Positions 8,501-10,608 of a DNA stretch of 10,608 nucleotides are shown here, in pieces (position 1 is the first letter of the stretch; each line of letters opens with the position of its first letter). The stretch is from NCBI GenBank assembly GCA_964459445.1, contig CAYWMP010000197.1:1-10608 (forward strand). Reading direction: 5' to 3'. This DNA comes from CAYWMP01 sp964459445 (GTDB lineage Bacteria; Desulfobacterota; DSM-4660; Desulfatiglandales; HGW-15). The notes under the pieces were generated by a model. It searched no databases. It was given only the letters and a program-made list of their open reading frames with translations, and was not told where the DNA came from. Made by a program: the position numbers and the translations under genes.

Positions 8501-8703
8501 CGGGTAAAGATGCGGATCATAACCGGTTCTTCATCGCCCTCCTTGAATGCACGACAGAGGATACTGGAATGGCCCTCACGAAGAACCTGCACAATATTGT
8601 AATCGTCTAAATTCTTTCTACCCTCACTAACTTCGCTGCCACAACTCGGGCATTTGGCGATCTCTTCGGCAACAGGTTGACCACAGTTTTGGCAAAGTTT
8701 CAT
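5587..8703 (-). CDS. Zinc ribbon - pseudokinase - transmembrane - trypsin-like protease - TPR fusion protein
   Basis: The product has 1038 residues. A zinc ribbon has C4, C7, C18 and C21. A protein-kinase-like domain spans about 34-282. Its C-lobe is recognisable (SDIWSLGKIFVELLSG, 218-233; EDPSLRPQTMAEV), but key residues are missing: the ATP-binding Lys aligns with R64 in VMIRIF, the catalytic HRD loop reads IPHLILDD (157-164) with no HRD Asp or loop Lys/Asn, and DFG reads DYK (180-182). A basic stretch (about 301-311) and a single span (about 312-334) put the rest in the periplasm. The trypsin-like domain has H394 in TNRHVA, D488 in QDDFAVLKI and S565 in GNSGGP, so its triad looks complete; no PDZ domain is evident. 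From about 630 to the end are alpha-helical TPR-like repeats. The ATG at 8703 follows GAGAGGGG closely. It is first in the operon. The kinase is probably a catalytically dead sensor or scaffold controlling or tethering the protease (inference). Confidence 0.82.
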   Translation of the reverse strand: MKLCQNCGQPVAEEIAKCPSCGSEVSEGRKNLDDYNIVQVLREGHSSILCRAFKEGDEEPVMIRIFTRASGVDEEIAARLKSELEELKELPKDFFVQHYEINRSSDGFWYRVSEWIDVESWGTLLASGRLQDYRQAFDLFHKIASILDGLHQIGHIIPHLILDDIMVLKTPEDALEVKIDYKLSRFLDPNMDRPRPMLKRLLECHPDILNGRPLDKRSDIWSLGKIFVELLSGDPEVTNFSEKLGELPLPPKVSGLIKVMLAEDPSLRPQTMAEVTKVLSEVQDKDIETAKRDQIEGAPVKVKEVKGVRKKLGLLSILVVTLAVLGTLGWYYFGFKGKDSKDTLIDYANQYAPSVAFVVAEYWVKEGKDILYRGSSEGTAFLVDEAGYLLTNRHVACPWLGDSNLSMVVNSLRQQNRSPRFGYRLLLWFEGETAFNRIPGLGETKDIEDIYALANSFRTDGVPRLTIAGVAKTPVKTWYLVKSPLQDDFAVLKIEKVPEGLQPLPLDSDSSVQDIPKLSPVIALGFPLGSRIQEKTVNVSVTLGHVRRAFENMFQVDTSLHKGNSGGPFIDTRGKVVGIATGVVMDWASGPIPIGTPLSDIGLVQPIGKAAAMFLELKRGEVKWKGVLDLTVDDKIKKISELALKAQWPEARSLAEKELESSPDPSLVMAAGMMHFCSGDQSSARRRFKQLLSMDAENNRARLMLYIIDWMDSKIISRAHRQDLLNLDWRSSDEFLGHLVRILEGEVDEKWTLAKGYTEQETSWLHFVGGLIRSKRGELSEAEILFKDTSMTADAEDWVFFLGLAQLHEVQKKRMASLGDETERADYQAEMQNFAQKSLEIYKEKGERHAKLAPLISRVEHPSLVPIEKLKLLKEIAENDYRRGEVLVGLTYYSAMEEAWNESLDYIKAFLQIEGRESADRLSVALLEPGILSNMGKKTEAKARLKDFLDNTQDPWYRAISEHMLGKRTEQSLMELAGDRPANILTAHVSLGFWAEESGKAKKAIGHYKEALGSYLDDRMEYAFALERTKKLKMRDKE

Positions 8704-8766
8704 GATCCCCTCTCATTGCATCGAATTTTGAGTTATCTCATCGAATCCACACTCGGTCCACTTTAC

Positions 8767-8799
8767 CCCATAGCGTGCTCACAAAATCATGCCTATGGG
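8767..8799 (-). repeat. Hairpin in the 5' leader of the protease/kinase operon
   Basis: CCCATAG (8767-8773) is the reverse complement of CTATGGG (8793-8799). After a one-base bulge the stem continues for four more pairs (CGTG with CATG, one G-U), giving about 11 bp and a 10-nt loop. It lies about 70 nt before the first start codon and has no T-run. It could be a regulatory leader structure or an operator; its role is not shown. Confidence 0.4.
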
Positions 8800-8870
8800 C
8801 GCTCTGTAATTGCCTCATTGGTCTTTTTCTTGTTCTACTCAGTTAAGGTGTGAAGAATTGGAGTTTTGTA

Positions 8871-8899
8871 AGTAAAAAACAGAAGAGGGCAGGAGTCAA
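8871..8899 (-). promoter_or_regulatory. Candidate sigma70 promoter for the four-gene operon
   Basis: On the minus strand TTGACT (8894-8899, 5 of 6 matches to the -35 consensus) is followed after 17 nt by TTTACT (8871-8876, 4 of 6 to the -10). This is the best-spaced pair in the region and would start transcription near 8864. Confidence 0.42.
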
Positions 8900-9010
8900 G
8901 AGTTGATTTGAGCCCAAGGCCTTTTGGACTCCATTCGATAGGGGGTAAAAAGCGTTATCAGTTAATAGTCATTGGTTTTTGAAGGCGATGTTCTCCCTTT
9001 GTCATCCCTG

Positions 9011-9036
9011 ACTATCAATCGGTGGAGATTGATGGT
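9011..9036. repeat. Perfect inverted repeat between the selenoprotein gene and the operon
   Basis: ATCAATC (9014-9020) and GATTGAT (9027-9033) flank a 6-nt loop. Three further pairs (ACT with GGT, one G-U) extend the stem to 10 bp. No T-run follows on either strand. It lies about 110 nt upstream of the operon's candidate -35 and about 110 nt past the selenoprotein stop. It could be an operator, or a 3'-end structure of the selenoprotein mRNA. Confidence 0.4.
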
Positions 9037-9144
9037 ACATGCAGCAGGGTCCCAGGCATTCTTGGCCCGTGAGAGGAATTTTGTGCTCCAGGTTAATCAC
9101 CCGGGACGAAGCGATCTCCGTGGTAATCGGAAAGCTTAATGAGA

Positions 9145-10383
9145 CTATCTCTTTTTTTCTTTATCCCGAAACACTTGGGCCGCTGGGACAATAAGTAGGG
9201 CGCCGACAATTCTCATCATGCCGTCCTCGCTCTTTTTGCAGACCGCCTTGACCGCCCGCAGGACTTTGCCTGCCACAGTTTCATCCCAAAACCAATTGGA
9301 GAGCACTTCGCTGGATGGTGATTCTTGGCCCGGTTGGGCCGTCATGGCCTCATAATAATAGGCTTTCAAATCGTCTGTGACAAAATTGAGGGTGTAAGGC
9401 AAGGAGACATCTTTACGGGGGTTCTCCGGCAGGCCGTCGCCCAGAAAGGAACATATGAAATCCGGGATGACATCAACATCCATACCGCTTACACCAACTG
9501 TTGTGCGTCCACGGCTTTTCAAGGCCAGTTCATGCCAGGGTCTGAGGGATGCAATTTCCCTTTTCAGTGCTCCGCAGAGTTGTTCGGTTTTGGTAAGATC
9601 TGCATCTGCCTGGGCAAAATCCACCGGGCATGACAGGGTTGTGATTGATTCCTTTGAAGGGGGGGCGTCCTCAGGAAAGTCTTCAATCACCGGCCCGCTC
9701 GGGGCTTCAAGGAGTTTCAGGGCGGCCATAAGAACCCGCCTTTGAAACTTAGGGTTGTTTGGGGCGCCAAGGGGGCGGCCGAGTTCAAAGGGGACCCAAA
9801 GGGCCCTGGGTGGTTTAATGGTCTCCGTATGGAGGCGTACAAGACTGAACTGTGTCGTAGCAATGCCCTCTTGCTCAAAGAAATGTGCGAGCCCGCCGAC
9901 CGCGCGCGTGCACAGGGGTCAGACCGGTACCAGTAGGAGTGCATCTACATGATCCTTCTTGAGAATGCCCGCCAATTGACGGGCCTCTTGTTCCATTTGC
10001 ATGGGATCGTGAGCACCCATGAAAGAGTAATGAAATTCGGCCAAGCTGCCGATGATCTTCTCTTCAGCAAACTCCTGAAGCCTGTCAATCGGGAAAACGA
10101 CATTCCAGTCTTGCTGGAATCCGGTATGGTCGAAATTGGTGGACACGTGTGTCATGACGAGATCTTTGGAAAGGGTGTCTCCCGGGATAACGCGGTAATA
10201 ATCCCCGGGGTCCATGGTGAAGGGCCGGTCTCCCCGCGAGTGAAGTCCGGCCGTGGAAATGATGGCAACCCGTCGTTGATCTAAAGGCGGCCCTTCCACC
10301 CAGGTTTGGGTGTCAAAGGTGGGGCAAGGGACTTCCTCAAGGTGTTTCCTTTCAGGTTCGTTCATGAGTTCAAGGCGGGCCAT
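9145..10383 (-). CDS. Selenoprotein of the glycine/sarcosine/betaine/D-proline reductase B family (in-frame TGA = Sec155)
   Basis: The product has 412 residues when TGA at 9919-9921 is read as selenocysteine. Residues 1-154 contain MTHVSTNFDHTGFQQD (about 77-92), then NVVFPIDRLQEF and EFHYSFMGAHD, hallmarks of the GrdB/PrdB-type selenoprotein B family. The active site is VPV-U155-PLC158, a UxxC redox motif where relatives have Sec or Cys. Reading continues with TRAVGGLAHFFEQEGIATTQ and KPPRALWVPFELGRPLG, the family sequence expected after this site. A C-terminal domain of about 190 residues (RPWHELALKSRGRTTVGVSG; YYEAMTAQPGQ; SNWFWDET) makes it longer than PrdB. AAGGAG lies 7 nt before the ATG at 10383. 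Family enzymes cleave C-N bonds reductively via a selenolate; here no partner subunits (GrdA/GrdC/GrdD, PrdA) are present, so the substrate is open. Ordinary annotation would show two genes, 9919-10383 and 9145-9729. The alternative, a pseudogene with a nonsense mutation, is made unlikely by the SECIS-like hairpin. Confidence 0.88.
9884..9921 (-). promoter_or_regulatory. Bacterial SECIS element directly downstream of the Sec UGA
   Basis: Counting the U of UGA as 1 (9921), the mRNA pairs 8-12 (UGUGC) with 34-38 (GCACA), 15-16 (GC) with 30-31 (GC), and 18-20 (CGC) with 26-28 (GCG). The internal mismatches are symmetric, and the 5-nt apical loop is GGUCG (21-25; 9901-9897). In the E. coli fdhF SECIS, SelB contacts a GGUC loop at 22-25 in the same numbering, a one-base difference. 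Loop sequence, distance and stem length all fit a SelB-binding hairpin. The fold was drawn by eye; no energy was computed. Confidence 0.75.
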
Positions 10384-10390
10384 TCAATAT

Positions 10391-10396
10391 CTCCTT
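10391..10396 (-). promoter_or_regulatory. Shine-Dalgarno of the selenoprotein gene
   Basis: AAGGAG on the minus strand, 7 nt before the ATG at 10383. It supports this start and active translation of the 5' half of the gene. Confidence 0.75.
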
Positions 10397-10439
10397 TCTG
10401 ATGAACATTCCCAACGTGTAATTTCAGCACTCAATGCAA

Positions 10440-10456
10440 TATTCTCAAATAGAATA
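10440..10456. repeat. Inverted repeat in the selenoprotein leader
   Basis: TATTCT and AGAATA are separated by 5 nt, about 57 nt upstream of the selenoprotein start codon and downstream of its candidate promoter. It is short and AT-rich, so chance is possible. If real, it would suit a dimeric repressor. Confidence 0.28.
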
Positions 10457-10505
10457 ACACTCTTTTGGTCTGAATACGATTGAGCATTTCAGGATTTGAA
10501 GATGC

Positions 10506-10521
10506 CGGCTTATTTAAGCCG
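10506..10521. promoter_or_regulatory. Palindrome overlapping the candidate -10 (possible operator)
   Basis: CGGCTTA (10506-10512) and TAAGCCG (10515-10521) form a perfect 7+7 palindrome with a 2-bp centre. It covers the candidate -10 hexamer of the selenoprotein promoter, an arrangement typical of repressor sites. No regulator gene is adjacent. Confidence 0.38.
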
Positions 10522-10540
10522 TTATCAATGGATGAGTCAA
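10512..10540 (-). promoter_or_regulatory. Candidate sigma70 promoter for the selenoprotein gene
   Basis: On the minus strand TTGACT (10535-10540) is followed after 17 nt by TTAAAT (10512-10517, 4 of 6 to the -10 consensus). The predicted start near 10505 leaves a leader of about 120 nt. The rest of 10384-10608 shows no gene. Confidence 0.4.
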
Positions 10541-10608
10541 AGGGAAGGGTGGTGATTTTAGCTCCTTACGTCCCGATTGTTTGACTAAATGAGTCGAACA
10601 ATTTCGAT

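Larger units (their letters stand above)
8704..9144 (-). other. Intergenic region with the operon promoter and leader
   Basis: No gene is seen in these 441 bases. On the minus strand they hold the region downstream of the selenoprotein stop, a 10-bp hairpin at 9011-9036, a candidate promoter at 8871-8899, and a leader of roughly 160 nt containing a hairpin at 8767-8799. No T-run terminator for the selenoprotein gene is evident. Confidence 0.5.

Noticed and set aside
9919..9921. TGA as a nonsense mutation making a pseudogene
   Set aside because: It lies at the family's Sec/Cys position, with an in-frame continuation, a following Cys in U-x-x-C, and a SECIS-like hairpin. A random mutation would not produce all of these.
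9742..9936. Plus-strand frames across the region between the two halves of the selenoprotein
   Set aside because: They are antisense to the read-through selenoprotein sequence, which fits the family. These frames show nothing recognisable.

Overview
The window is protein-dense bacterial DNA with almost every gene on the minus strand. The gene families suggest an anaerobic Gram-negative bacterium of the sulfate-reducer type (Desulfobacterota, the former Deltaproteobacteria). These families are a selenoprotein of the glycine/sarcosine/betaine/D-proline reductase B group, a DRTGG-domain protein, a PAS/HAMP histidine kinase, an orphan periplasmic solute-binding protein and a Tat-exported flavoprotein. 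The lineage is inferred from family content only.

Layout from left to right. Positions 3-194 (+) hold the last 63 residues of an alpha/beta hydrolase. Positions 195-657 have no convincing gene, but 252-443 can fold into four consecutive hairpins and are the best candidate here for an undescribed structured element. Positions 658-2328 (-) encode a Tat-signal FAD oxidoreductase of the phytoene desaturase / carotenoid isomerase / retinol saturase superfamily. Positions 2329-2585 are its leader.

Positions 2637-8703 (-) look like one four-gene operon, transcribed leftward from a candidate sigma70 promoter near 8871-8899. The order is: (1) a 1038-residue protein with a zinc ribbon, a degenerate protein-kinase domain, one membrane span, a trypsin-like protease and TPR-like helices; (2) a secreted family-3 solute-binding protein, 5 nt downstream; (3) a membrane histidine kinase; (4) a small DRTGG-domain protein followed by a possible terminator. 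Three of the four products face the periplasm and none is a permease or a response regulator. The set therefore reads as an envelope sensing or stress pathway rather than a transporter. That function is inference.

Positions 9145-10383 (-) are a single selenoprotein gene that a standard gene caller splits in two. An in-frame TGA at 9919-9921 lies in a V-U-P-L-C context, and the family sequence continues without a break on both sides. Directly downstream of the TGA the mRNA can form a hairpin with a GGUC apical loop at nearly the same distance as in the E. coli fdhF SECIS. The gene has a strong Shine-Dalgarno and a candidate promoter whose -10 lies inside a 7+7 bp palindrome. No other reductase subunits are in the window, so the substrate is unknown.
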